Source: Cyclobacteriaceae bacterium
GTDB taxonomy: Bacteria > Bacteroidota > Bacteroidia > Cytophagales > Cyclobacteriaceae
Direction of reading: 5' to 3'
NCBI GenBank assembly: GCA_025455225.1
Contig: JALOMY010000061.1
Location: 1 to 11,297, forward strand
Length of the DNA: 11,297 bases
Shown here: one piece after another, positions 1 to 8,138 of the stretch
How the letters are laid out: every line of letters begins with the position of its first letter
Numbering within the stretch: the stretch's first letter is position 1
Position numbers and translations under genes: made by a program
The notes under the pieces: generated by a model
What the model was told of the DNA's origin: nothing
Database searches by the model: none
Seen by the model: only the letters and a program-made list of their open reading frames with translations

Positions 1-444
1 AAGGCCGTTCACTTCAGTGAAAAGGAAGTAAGGCCAATGGGCAGGACAGCCGCAGGAGTTCGGGGAGTTACGCTTGATTCGGCTGACGATAAAGTGATTG
101 GAATGGTGTGCATAACCCGTGAAGATGCTAATTTGCTGGTCGTTTCAGAAAACGGGTATGGCAAGCGTTCGTCTATTACGGATTACCGGGTTACCCGCAG
201 AGGAGGCAAAGGCGTAAAGACCCTGATCATAACTCCAAAAACTGGCAAGCTTGTTGCAATCAAGGAGGTTGTGGATAACGATGAACTGATGATTATTAAC
301 CGTTCGGGTATTACTATTCGGATCAAAGTAAGTGAATTACGGGTAATGGGCAGGGCAACACAAGGTGTACGTTTGATAAAGCTGAATGAAGACGACCGTA
401 TATCATCGGTAGAAAAGATCCAGAAAATGGATGGAGAAGAATAA
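1..444 (+). CDS. gyrA: DNA gyrase subunit A, C-terminal end (5' end outside window)
   Basis: The reading frame is open from base 1 and ends with TAA at 442-444, giving the last 147 residues of GyrA. GyrA is the breakage-reunion subunit of gyrase; this part belongs to its DNA-wrapping C-terminal beta-pinwheel. Visible pinwheel signatures are VRPMGRTAAGVRGV near the window start, RRGGKGVKTL (a GyrA-box-like blade motif, about 80 residues from the end) and MGRATQGVRLIKL in the last blade. The repeated MGR(T/A)xxGVR pattern is typical of GyrA and also occurs in ParC-like proteins. The RGGKG blade motif and the match to bacterial GyrA tails favour GyrA over ParC. The tail after the last blade is short and ends in acidic residues. 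The ATG at 37 is an internal Met, not the start. The next gene follows after 32 bases with no terminator between, so read-through is likely. Confidence 0.95.
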   Translation, partial: KAVHFSEKEVRPMGRTAAGVRGVTLDSADDKVIGMVCITREDANLLVVSENGYGKRSSITDYRVTRRGGKGVKTLIITPKTGKLVAIKEVVDNDELMIINRSGITIRIKVSELRVMGRATQGVRLIKLNEDDRISSVEKIQKMDGEE

Positions 445-476
445 TTTTTAACAACAATTAATAACCTAAACAGAAA

Positions 477-1667
477 ATGAAAAAAGCAATTATCCTGCTG
501 CTTATCGCTTTTCCGGTAGCGCTTATGGCCCAGAAGCCAGTCAAGCCGAATCTGAGCAAAGCGTTGAATTCCTGGAAAGCCGGTAAGTTAGATGAAGCTA
601 AAACCATGATTGATGTTTGCATCACCGATCCTAAACTTTCCGTTGATGCAAAAACCTGGTATTACCGCGGTCTGATTTACGCTTCGATTGATACGACTTC
701 CAACCAAACCTACAAGTCATTGTCATCGAATGCTTTCGATACGTCCATGGAAGCCTTTGCAAAATCCGATGAGTTGAATAAAAATGCCAAAAGCGAGTTA
801 TTTTATACCGATAACAGCGGCTTTCCTGTTTTAAGATCGCAATCGAATTCCATGCTTTACGGTTACTATATGAATGTTGGCGCACAGGCTTACCAGGAAG
901 ATGAATATGAGAAGGCCATGCTCAACTTTGAGAAGTCCCAGAAAGTAATGCCGGGTGATACAACCGCTTACTTCTATGCCGGTTTTGTAGCCCAGGCTAT
1001 GGAAGATTATGATAAAGCCGTCACCAATCTTAATAAGTACAATGAATTGGGAGGGAAGTCTGCGGATTCGTATTCCTTATTGATTAATATTTTCGGAAGC
1101 GTAAAGAATGATAAGAAGAAAGCCCTGGAGGTAGTACGCGAAGCCAAAGCGAAATTCCCCAATAATAAAGATTTTCCGTTGGTGGAAATTGGTTATCTGA
1201 TTGATTTGAATATGACCGCTGAAGCCAAAGGCGGACTTGAGAAAGCCGTTGCAGCAGATCCAGGTAACAAAACTCTGCATTTTTACCTCGGTTATGTAAA
1301 TTCAAAACTGGAAGATTTCGAGACAGCCAAAAAGAACTTTGACGCTGCATTAAAGATTGACCCTACCTATTTCGATGCCCAGTATTACCTGGCACAGGTC
1401 TACCTGATCGATGCAGACAAAATCAAACAGGAAATGAATAACCTGGGTATTTCGGATGCCGATAAAAAGAAAAAAATGGAATTGGATAAGCAGTTGGTTG
1501 AGAAGTATAAGATAGCCCTTCCTTATTGGGAGAAAGCAGAAAAAATGAATCCTTCTGATACCGATGTACTCGATAAGCTAAGCATCATCTACTATTACCT
1601 GGGTGAAGATGCGAAGGCCGCTCGTGTAGAAAAGCGTTTGAAAGAACTGGGTGTTGATAATAACTAA
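477..1667 (+). CDS. Exported tetratricopeptide repeat protein
   Basis: This is a 396-residue protein. It has an N-terminal signal peptide (Lys2-Lys3, hydrophobic run about 4-17, probable cleavage near Ala18-Gln19), so it acts in the periplasm or at an envelope surface. The rest is helical TPR repeats. Clear units lie around residues 135-160 (AQAYQEDEYEKA..F), 165-190 (GFVAQAMEDYDKA), 265-297 (LGYVNSKLEDFETA..DP), 300-312 and 345-385. A Lys-rich stretch about 329-345 interrupts two repeats. TPRs are protein-binding scaffolds, and no catalytic domain is seen. The ATG at 477 is chosen because it starts directly at the signal peptide. It lies 32 bases behind gyrA, probably in the same transcript, and is closed by the terminator after it. 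The specific partner is unknown. Confidence 0.9.
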   Translation: MKKAIILLLIAFPVALMAQKPVKPNLSKALNSWKAGKLDEAKTMIDVCITDPKLSVDAKTWYYRGLIYASIDTTSNQTYKSLSSNAFDTSMEAFAKSDELNKNAKSELFYTDNSGFPVLRSQSNSMLYGYYMNVGAQAYQEDEYEKAMLNFEKSQKVMPGDTTAYFYAGFVAQAMEDYDKAVTNLNKYNELGGKSADSYSLLINIFGSVKNDKKKALEVVREAKAKFPNNKDFPLVEIGYLIDLNMTAEAKGGLEKAVAADPGNKTLHFYLGYVNSKLEDFETAKKNFDAALKIDPTYFDAQYYLAQVYLIDADKIKQEMNNLGISDADKKKKMELDKQLVEKYKIALPYWEKAEKMNPSDTDVLDKLSIIYYYLGEDAKAARVEKRLKELGVDNN

Positions 1668-1688
1668 GGTATAACCTTAACTCCCGAT

Positions 1689-1726
1689 AAAAAGCCGGAT
1701 TGACTGAAATCAATCCGGCTTTTTTT
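1689..1726 (+). terminator. Strong intrinsic terminator behind the TPR gene
   Basis: A perfect 15-bp inverted repeat (1689-1703 with 1710-1724) has the core GCCGGATTGA, a 6-base loop (CTGAAA) and a run of seven T at 1720-1726. It starts 22 bases after the TPR stop codon. The A-run on the left arm means it could also work on the opposite strand. It separates the gyrA-TPR unit from the sugar cassette, whose first ATG is only 27 bases beyond the T-run. Confidence 0.93.
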
Positions 1727-1753
1727 ATAATTTCCAACAGTAAAGCAACGTAC

Positions 1754-3727
1754 ATGTCAGGAATTCTTATTCGCAGGCTTGGGGTAATGCTCTTAACGCT
1801 TGCAATAAATTGGGTATTTGGTCAAACCCTTGTTTATGAACCCGTCAGTTATTCGAATGTTCAGATTACTGATCCGTTCTGGAAATCGCGATTAGATAAA
1901 ATTGCATCGGCCACTATTCCGGCCTGTGTTGAACAAACGGAAATTAAAACTCCGCGAATCCGGAATTTTGAAGTAGCAGCCGGTACCCGACCCGGAAAAT
2001 TCGAAGGTATTTTCTACGATGATTCCGATGTCTTCAAAGCCCTGGAAGCTATAGCCTATTCATTGAAAAATAATCCGAACCCTGAACTGGAAAAGAAAGC
2101 CGATGAATGGATCGACAAAATTGCTGCGGCTCAATTACCGGATGGATACATCAATACTTATTATACACTTACCGGTCTTGACAAGCGTTGGACCGACATG
2201 AGCATGCACGAAGATTACAATGGTGGTCATCTTATTGAAGCAGCCGTTGCCTACTACCAGACAACCGGAAAGAGAAAATTATTGGATGTGTCCATCCGGT
2301 TTGCCAATCATTTTGATTCGTTGTTTGGTCCGGGAAAACGAAACTGGGTAACCGGCCACCAGGAACTGGAGCTGGCCCTCGTGAAATTGTATAAAGTCAC
2401 GGACGACAAACGTTACCTGGATCTGGCCGACTGGCTTTTAAGTCAACGCGGACAAAAACTGGCTGTTGGTTATACCTGGACGGAATGGCGCGATACTGCC
2501 TATGCACAGGATGTAATGCCGGTAAAAAAGCAACGCGAAATTACAGGTCATGCTGTAAGAGCCATGTATTTATATACGGGAGCGGCTGATGTTGCAGCAT
2601 TGACGGGTGATGTCGAATACATGGAAGCTATGAAAGCCGTTTGGGAAGATGTGGTTTACCGCAACTTATACATAACCGGGGGTATCGGTTCTTCCGGAAG
2701 AAACGAAGGCTTTTCGGTGGATTATGATCTTCCAAACATGCAGGCTTATTGCGAAACCTGCGCTTCCGTTGGTATGGTGTTCTGGAACCAACGCATGAAT
2801 ATGCTCACCGGAGAGAGTCAGTATATCGATGTATTGGAGCGAAGCCTGTATAACGGTGCCCAATCCGGGTTATCGCTGAGTGGTGACCGGTTCTTTTACG
2901 GTAATCCGTTGGCATCTTCCGGCTCTCATTACCGAAGGGAATGGTTCGGAACAGCCTGTTGTCCGGCTAACATTGCCCGCCTGACCGCTTCGGTGGGGGA
3001 TTATATCTATGGCGTATCAGATGATGGATTGTTTGTTAACTTATTCATTGGAAGTTCCACCATGGTAACGCTTCAAAAGAAAGAGGTTCAGATTAATCAG
3101 GAAACATCGTATCTGAAAGATGGAAAATCTACGCTCACCCTTAATCCGAAATCGAAATTGAAATTCACACTTCACATTCGTATTCCGGGATGGGCTTCCG
3201 GTAAACCGGTTCCGGGTGATTTATATTCCTTCAATCGCTCCTCTAGTCCACCAACTACTATCCTGGTAAACGGAAAACAAATTCAGTATGTCAATAAGAA
3301 TGGTTATGCACTCATTTCCCGCGAATGGAAAAAAGGCGATCAGGTTGAAGTCCGGTTTCCGATGGAGGTGATGGAAATAGTAGCCAATGAAAAAGTGCTT
3401 CAGGATAAAGATCGCATTGCCCTTCAGCGCGGTCCGCTTGTCTATTGTGTTGAGGGCGCTGACAACAACAACCGTGCGTGGAACTTCATCGTTCCGGAAA
3501 ATGCCTTGTACACTGTGTCTAATAACCCACAATTACCCGAAGGTTTTCCAGTAATCCGGTTTGATGCCCCGGTAATCGAAATGGATAATCAGGGACAATC
3601 CGTACAGACTGTTACAAAAACCATTACCGCTATTCCTTACTTTCTCTGGAACAACCGCGGTCAAAATGAAATGCAGGTTTGGTTACCACGAAAGATCAAA
3701 GGCATTCGAATTAACCCGGAAAATTAA
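1754..3727 (+). CDS. Exported GH127-family glycoside hydrolase (probable beta-L-arabinofuranosidase)
   Basis: The protein is 657 residues, close to the usual family length (Bifidobacterium HypBA1 is about 658). The family (former DUF1680) removes beta-L-arabinofuranose using a Zn-bound cysteine nucleophile. The residues known from HypBA1 are all present: Glu318 in NEGF (proposed acid/base, E322 there), Glu334 and Cys336 in CETCAS (E338, C340), and Cys402-Cys403 in TACCPAN (C417, C418; the first is the nucleophile). The 16-residue spacing Glu318-Glu334 matches. Order: signal peptide about 1-24, (alpha/alpha)6 barrel to about 430, then beta-sandwich domains. The ATG at 1754 fits the signal peptide; an upstream TTG at 1700 lies inside the terminator and is unlikely, and the ATG at 1787 would truncate the signal. 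It is the first gene of the cassette, 6 bases before the epimerase. Other GH127 members and the related GH146 act on other pectic or arabinan linkages, so the exact substrate is inferred. Confidence 0.92.
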   Translation: MSGILIRRLGVMLLTLAINWVFGQTLVYEPVSYSNVQITDPFWKSRLDKIASATIPACVEQTEIKTPRIRNFEVAAGTRPGKFEGIFYDDSDVFKALEAIAYSLKNNPNPELEKKADEWIDKIAAAQLPDGYINTYYTLTGLDKRWTDMSMHEDYNGGHLIEAAVAYYQTTGKRKLLDVSIRFANHFDSLFGPGKRNWVTGHQELELALVKLYKVTDDKRYLDLADWLLSQRGQKLAVGYTWTEWRDTAYAQDVMPVKKQREITGHAVRAMYLYTGAADVAALTGDVEYMEAMKAVWEDVVYRNLYITGGIGSSGRNEGFSVDYDLPNMQAYCETCASVGMVFWNQRMNMLTGESQYIDVLERSLYNGAQSGLSLSGDRFFYGNPLASSGSHYRREWFGTACCPANIARLTASVGDYIYGVSDDGLFVNLFIGSSTMVTLQKKEVQINQETSYLKDGKSTLTLNPKSKLKFTLHIRIPGWASGKPVPGDLYSFNRSSSPPTTILVNGKQIQYVNKNGYALISREWKKGDQVEVRFPMEVMEIVANEKVLQDKDRIALQRGPLVYCVEGADNNNRAWNFIVPENALYTVSNNPQLPEGFPVIRFDAPVIEMDNQGQSVQTVTKTITAIPYFLWNNRGQNEMQVWLPRKIKGIRINPEN

Positions 3728-3733
3728 TTCATC

Positions 3734-4849
3734 ATGAATTCGTACACATGTAAATTTCTGATAATTGCCTTGGGCTTATCCTTGTTGCATGCATGCCAGA
3801 AAAAAAAGGAATCCCATCCAATTACGGTTGAACGTTATGGTATGATAGAAAAGACAGAAATCAATCAATACACTATTCGCAGTGCTTCAGGCATGGTGGT
3901 TAAGGTAATTAATTATGGAGGCACCATCACCGATATAATCGTTCCTGACCGTGATGGCAACTTTGAAAATGTAGTACTGGGTTTTGATTCATTGTCGGGT
4001 TATCTCCAATCTTCAAATCCTTATATGGGTGCCACGATTGGTCGTTATGCCAATCGTATTGCCAATGCAAAGTTTGCGATCGGAGATTCAACGTATGTTG
4101 TAACCGCAAATAACAACGGTCATTGTTTGCACGGTGGGGCGAAAGGATTTGACAAGGTCTTCTGGAATGTTGAAATACTTTCCGACAGCAGTTTACGCAT
4201 GACGTACACCAGTGCTGATGGCGAAGAGGGATTCCCCGGTCAGGTAAACGTGAATGTTTTAATGACCCTGGGAAACGACAACAGCCTTAAGTTGGAGTAT
4301 TCAGCCACCACCGACAAACCGACACCGGTAAATCTCACGAATCATTCTTACTTTAATTTGTCGGGAGGCAAGAGTGAAACTATACTCGACCATATTCTGA
4401 CTCTTCATGCAGAGACATTCACTCCTTCAACGGATGACCTCATTCCAACCGGTGAAATTTATCCGGTAAAAGGTTTAGGATTTGATTTTACACAGCCCAA
4501 GACAATCGGCAAGGAGATTCATCGCATACCCGGAGGGGGATATGATCATAATTATATCATAAATCAATCTAAAGATGAACCGAAACTTGCTGCAGTCCTC
4601 TATGAACCATTAAGCGGGCGGGTAATGGAATTAAATACAACGGAGCCGGGCCTTCAGTTTTACTCGGGTAATTTTCTGGATGGTACCTTGATTGGAAATG
4701 GAGGTAAGCCTTACATCAAACACGCTGGCCTCTGTTTAGAACCCCAGCACTATCCGGATTCTCCCAACAAACCCGAGTTTCCCAATACGATTTTACATCC
4801 GGGCGAGACCTATCGTCAAACCAGCATATTCACTTTTAGTGTCAGGTAA
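3734..4849 (+). CDS. galM: Aldose 1-epimerase (mutarotase), predicted lipoprotein
   Basis: This 371-residue GalM-family protein interconverts the alpha and beta anomers of free aldoses such as galactose, glucose or arabinose. Conserved active-site motifs are GRYANR (Arg108), LHGG (His133), TNHSYFNL (His204, the catalytic acid position), DHNY (Asp271) and LEPQHYPD (Glu336, the catalytic base position), in family order. The N-terminus is a lipoprotein signal: a hydrophobic stretch then LLHAC with Cys21 as the lipidated residue, followed by Gln and four charged residues. This places the enzyme on a membrane outside the cytoplasm. The start is 6 bases after the GH127 stop, and its stop overlaps the next ATG by one base (TAATG), implying translational coupling. 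The likely job is equilibrating sugar released by the neighbouring hydrolases before uptake; the exact sugar is not shown by the sequence. Confidence 0.93.
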   Translation: MNSYTCKFLIIALGLSLLHACQKKKESHPITVERYGMIEKTEINQYTIRSASGMVVKVINYGGTITDIIVPDRDGNFENVVLGFDSLSGYLQSSNPYMGATIGRYANRIANAKFAIGDSTYVVTANNNGHCLHGGAKGFDKVFWNVEILSDSSLRMTYTSADGEEGFPGQVNVNVLMTLGNDNSLKLEYSATTDKPTPVNLTNHSYFNLSGGKSETILDHILTLHAETFTPSTDDLIPTGEIYPVKGLGFDFTQPKTIGKEIHRIPGGGYDHNYIINQSKDEPKLAAVLYEPLSGRVMELNTTEPGLQFYSGNFLDGTLIGNGGKPYIKHAGLCLEPQHYPDSPNKPEFPNTILHPGETYRQTSIFTFSVR

Positions 4850-7614
4850 TGATCCGGTTCCTTACTCTTTTTATTCTGATAATTGGGAGTGTTCAGGCAG
4901 TTGCTCAACCGGTTACAGAAATCAGGTTTAAGGATGGAAAATTAACGGAAGTAGTTACAGACAATAAGCGCTGGCAAACGGATTATGCATTTATTGAATT
5001 TGAAATCAATGGCCAGGTTTACTCAACTGCACAAAAATATCCGGTACAAATAGAATTTCAGGAGCCCTCATATGATGAACGAGGCGCTGTTCTTCGAATA
5101 AACTTTAAAAATCAAGGTAAGGATACGCTAACGCTATCCAATGTATTGCCGCTGGGCAGGGAAGGATCGGAAGCCTGCATAACAGGCAAAGGGAATCATT
5201 GGCTTTCGCGCACGCATTTGTTTTTACCGGGAAAAATTCCGGTGAACGTAATTCTTCCCGATAATGCCTGGAACCTCGGGTATTCGTCCATGCGATTGGA
5301 CGATGAACTCCGGTTATTTGGATTAGCGAGGCGTGATCCGGACTCCTTTGTAAATGCAACACGGAAGAGGTTTGAAACTATACTGAATCCGGGAGGTTCA
5401 GTTGATTATATATTTTACCTTGATCTGTATCGGGGAGATTGGAGGGAAGGTCTTCGTGAAGTCTTTCAGGAAAGGTATTTGTATGACATAAAGTCGTTTG
5501 ATGATGAATTATATAAACGGAAAGATCTTCAGTGGATTAAGAAAGCCTATGTCATGCATTTGATGATGGCCTGGGATAAGGACTATTACGATTATAATAC
5601 CGGTGAATTTAATTGGAGTGCTTTTCAACGTAAAGGTCGTCAACTTTATGGTGGTGATGATGTTATCTGTCTCTGGCCAACCTGGCCGACATTAGGTCTT
5701 GACCCGCGCAACCAGTTTGATTTATACCGGGATCTGCCTGGCGGGTTGCCTCTTTTACGGCAGCTGGCCGATACGCTGAGGGCTCACGGTACACGGTTTT
5801 TTATTGCCTATAATCCCTGGGATGAAAGCACCCGGTCGGAAGGACACCTTGAGGGATTGAAGTTCCTCATTAAAGAAACTTCAGCCGATGGTGTGGTGCT
5901 CGATACCAAAGGAGAGTCAAGCCGTGAACTCCAGGAAGCAGCTGATGCCGTGAAATCCGGAGTGATCATGTACAGCGAAGGAATGGCTGTTCCCAAAGAT
6001 ATGCCGCTCATCATAAGCGGTCGGGTGCATAACGCCTTGTATTATCCTCCCATGCTCAACCTGAATAAACTGATCCGTCCCGACTTCGCCATCTTTCGCG
6101 TGACTGAGGTTTTCAAAGAAAAGATTAAACGGGAGTATGCCGTAGCTTTTTTCAACGGGTACGGTACGGAGATTAACCAGTTTGCACCCGGGCATCCCGA
6201 GTGGGAGGAAGAGCAATACCATTTCCTGGGAAAGACCACCCGAATTCTGCGTGAAAATCATTTGAATTTTATCAGTGCTGATTGGACCCCGCTTATTCCA
6301 ACAACTGCCGACAGTCTTTGGGTAAACGAATGGCCAACGGATACGAAAACGATTTACACCATCTTCAATTTAAAACCCGAAGGGTATGCTGGATCTTTAT
6401 TCGAAGTCATGCCCGACAATGGATGGCATTATGTGGATCTCTGGAACCACAATGAATTGGAGCTCAAAACCAGCAACGGTAAAGCATTTGTTAATCTTCA
6501 GGTTGAAGGATTTAATGGTTATGATTTGGGAACCAACAACGAAGGATCCGTGAGTTGCGTAGCCCGTTTACCGAAACGAATTCAATCTTCCATTCAAGGT
6601 AATCGGTTGAACCTGGAAAGTTCATTGGGCACTGAGTTCAGGATCTGGAAAGGAAATCCATCGTATGAAAAAACATTCCATCGGTTGAATGCAGGCCGAC
6701 ATGAGCTGGATTTATCTGAAATCATGGGACGGTATGAAGGGAAACTCGTGATTCAGCTTTTTAAAGATGACGAATTGATGGATGAAGTCATTCATCTAAT
6801 CAAGCCCGGTACGCCCAGGCTTATCAGTACGGTCATTAGGACAACATCATCAAACAAAGCACCGGCCGGCATGGTAAGAATTCCTTCCGGAAAGTTTACC
6901 TTCAACACCACCCAGGGTGATGAGTTCATCCCTTATCCGAAAGAAGACAACGGAAAAGTTTTTGAAATGCCTTCCTTCTGGATGGATAAACACCCGGTAA
7001 CGAATGAACAGTTCCTGGCCTTTCTGAAAGCAACCCGTTACACACCGGCCGATACTGCGAATTTTCTGAAGCACTGGAGCAACGGAACCTATAAAGAAGG
7101 AGAGGGCCAATACCCGGTTATTTATGTTTCGTATGAAGATGCTTTAGCCTATGCCCAATGGGCTGATAAGCGTTTGCCCACGGAAGTAGAATGGCAATAT
7201 GCTGCGCAAACAGAAAAAGGAAATGAATGGCCCTGGAAGCAGGTAAAACCGGTAACACGAAAAGAGCAGTACGTTACTGAAACCCTTACGGTAAAAGCCA
7301 TTGAAGGCATTGACCCTTCGGTCGCCAACCTGGGAGATGGAAAATTGTATGCCGTGGGAAAGTATAAAAAGGGAACCAATCCTTTTGGCCTGACCGACCT
7401 GAGCGGATGTGTGTGGCAACTGACCAACGATGTGTATGAAAACGGATCGTACCGGTACATCATCCTGAAAGGCGGAAGTTACTTCAAACCTTCTTCCAGC
7501 TGGTGGTATGTACAGGGCGGACCGCGGGAGTTGCATTACCGCCAGGCCCTGCTCCGCGTATCGCCCGGGTTTGAACGGAATGCCACGGTCGGATTTAGAT
7601 GCATTAAAGATTAA
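4849..7614 (+). CDS. Exported glycosidase-like barrel protein fused to a cysteine-less SUMF1/FGE-type domain
   Basis: The protein is 921 residues. A signal peptide (about 1-20, ending AVAQ) is followed by a beta-rich N-terminal domain (about 21-220), then a TIM-barrel-like region (about 229-500). Its motifs are CLWPTWPTLGLDPR, FFIAYNPWDES, GVVLDTKGES (Asp352) and MYSEGMAVP (Glu377). The acidic residues at successive strand ends resemble a retaining glycosidase, but I cannot assign a GH family. A beta region follows to about 670, then a SUMF1/FGE-type fold (about 672-921) with GMVRIPSGKF, PVTNEQF, RLPTEVEWQYAA, NPFGLTDLSGCVWQ, KGGSY and a terminal GFRC. Aligned on GGSY, the two catalytic Cys of formylglycine-generating enzyme fall on Lys880 and Trp885, so oxidase activity is unlikely and a binding or structural role is more plausible. 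The ATG overlaps the epimerase stop codon. Automated annotation as 'SUMF1/EgtB/PvdO enzyme' would mislead. Confidence 0.85.
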   Translation: MIRFLTLFILIIGSVQAVAQPVTEIRFKDGKLTEVVTDNKRWQTDYAFIEFEINGQVYSTAQKYPVQIEFQEPSYDERGAVLRINFKNQGKDTLTLSNVLPLGREGSEACITGKGNHWLSRTHLFLPGKIPVNVILPDNAWNLGYSSMRLDDELRLFGLARRDPDSFVNATRKRFETILNPGGSVDYIFYLDLYRGDWREGLREVFQERYLYDIKSFDDELYKRKDLQWIKKAYVMHLMMAWDKDYYDYNTGEFNWSAFQRKGRQLYGGDDVICLWPTWPTLGLDPRNQFDLYRDLPGGLPLLRQLADTLRAHGTRFFIAYNPWDESTRSEGHLEGLKFLIKETSADGVVLDTKGESSRELQEAADAVKSGVIMYSEGMAVPKDMPLIISGRVHNALYYPPMLNLNKLIRPDFAIFRVTEVFKEKIKREYAVAFFNGYGTEINQFAPGHPEWEEEQYHFLGKTTRILRENHLNFISADWTPLIPTTADSLWVNEWPTDTKTIYTIFNLKPEGYAGSLFEVMPDNGWHYVDLWNHNELELKTSNGKAFVNLQVEGFNGYDLGTNNEGSVSCVARLPKRIQSSIQGNRLNLESSLGTEFRIWKGNPSYEKTFHRLNAGRHELDLSEIMGRYEGKLVIQLFKDDELMDEVIHLIKPGTPRLISTVIRTTSSNKAPAGMVRIPSGKFTFNTTQGDEFIPYPKEDNGKVFEMPSFWMDKHPVTNEQFLAFLKATRYTPADTANFLKHWSNGTYKEGEGQYPVIYVSYEDALAYAQWADKRLPTEVEWQYAAQTEKGNEWPWKQVKPVTRKEQYVTETLTVKAIEGIDPSVANLGDGKLYAVGKYKKGTNPFGLTDLSGCVWQLTNDVYENGSYRYIILKGGSYFKPSSSWWYVQGGPRELHYRQALLRVSPGFERNATVGFRCIKD

Positions 7615-7618
7615 GATT

Positions 7619-7699
7619 ATGAAATGCCCTTATAAATACGTTTCATCAAACGAAATTGATCAACGAGGCATTCCATGTGATCTTGATATAAAATTATAA
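7619..7699 (+). CDS. Possible 26-residue small ORF between cassette and Nudix gene
   Basis: An ATG four bases after the stop of the preceding gene opens a frame of 26 codons that ends with TAA four bases before the Nudix ATG. It fills the gap almost exactly. The peptide has two Cys (positions 3 and 19), no hydrophobic segment and no motif I recognise. The neat spacing would fit a translated linker or leader, but it is short enough to arise by chance, and there is no other support. Confidence 0.2.
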   Translation: MKCPYKYVSSNEIDQRGIPCDLDIKL

Positions 7700-7703
7700 A
7701 CAG

Positions 7704-8129
7704 ATGAAACAGGATATTAAAGTATCAGTCGATGCTGTGATTTTCTGCAAGGAAAATCCCGATGGTTACTCCGTGTTGTTGATCAAGCGAAAGTTTGAAC
7801 CGTTTAAAAACCACTGGGCGCTGCCGGGCGGGCTGGTAAATAATGAAGAGCCGCTGGAAGAGGCTGCTCGCAGGGAATTGAAGGAAGAGGCCGGCATTGA
7901 GGTGAATAATCTTGAACAGTTTCATGCTTTTGGCAAACCCGGCCGTGATCTCCGTAACCGGGTTGTTTCGATTGCGTATACGGCCCTGGTTAGCAAAAAG
8001 GATCATTCACTCAAAGCCGATACGGATGCTTCCGAAGCCTCCTGGTTTAACCTGAACCAACTGCCTGAGCTGGCATTTGATCACCTGGAAATCATTCATA
8101 GGGCAATGGAAAGGCTGAATTTTAGATGA
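7704..8129 (+). CDS. Nudix hydrolase, single domain
   Basis: This 141-residue cytoplasmic protein has no signal peptide. A perfect Nudix box spans residues 43-65: Gly43, Glu49, Arg57-Glu58-Leu59, Glu61-Glu62, Gly64-Ile65, fitting GX5EX7REUXEEXGU. These residues bind the divalent metal and support hydrolysis of a nucleoside diphosphate linked to another group. The later WFNLNQLPELAFDHLEII segment resembles the ADP-ribose pyrophosphatase-like branch and the Nudix domain of NrtR/AraR-type regulators. Those regulators carry an extra C-terminal winged-helix domain of roughly 80 residues. Here the protein stops after the Nudix fold, and the catalytic box is intact, so an enzyme is more likely than a regulator. 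It lies 89 bases behind the sugar cassette and may share its transcript. The substrate is not determinable. Confidence 0.92.
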   Translation: MKQDIKVSVDAVIFCKENPDGYSVLLIKRKFEPFKNHWALPGGLVNNEEPLEEAARRELKEEAGIEVNNLEQFHAFGKPGRDLRNRVVSIAYTALVSKKDHSLKADTDASEASWFNLNQLPELAFDHLEIIHRAMERLNFR

Positions 8130-8138
8130 ATTATCATG

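Noticed and set aside
1700..1753. TTG start for the GH127 gene
   Set aside because: It lies inside the terminator hairpin and would put a polar extension before an otherwise normal signal peptide beginning at 1754.
7144..7536. Long antisense frames inside the SUMF1-type domain
   Set aside because: The sense strand carries a clear domain with conserved motifs; the antisense translations look random and lack start signals.
6871..7614. Active formylglycine-generating (sulfatase-maturing) enzyme
   Set aside because: Both catalytic Cys positions are replaced (Lys880, Trp885), the domain is part of an exported glycosidase-like protein, and no sulfatase is encoded nearby.
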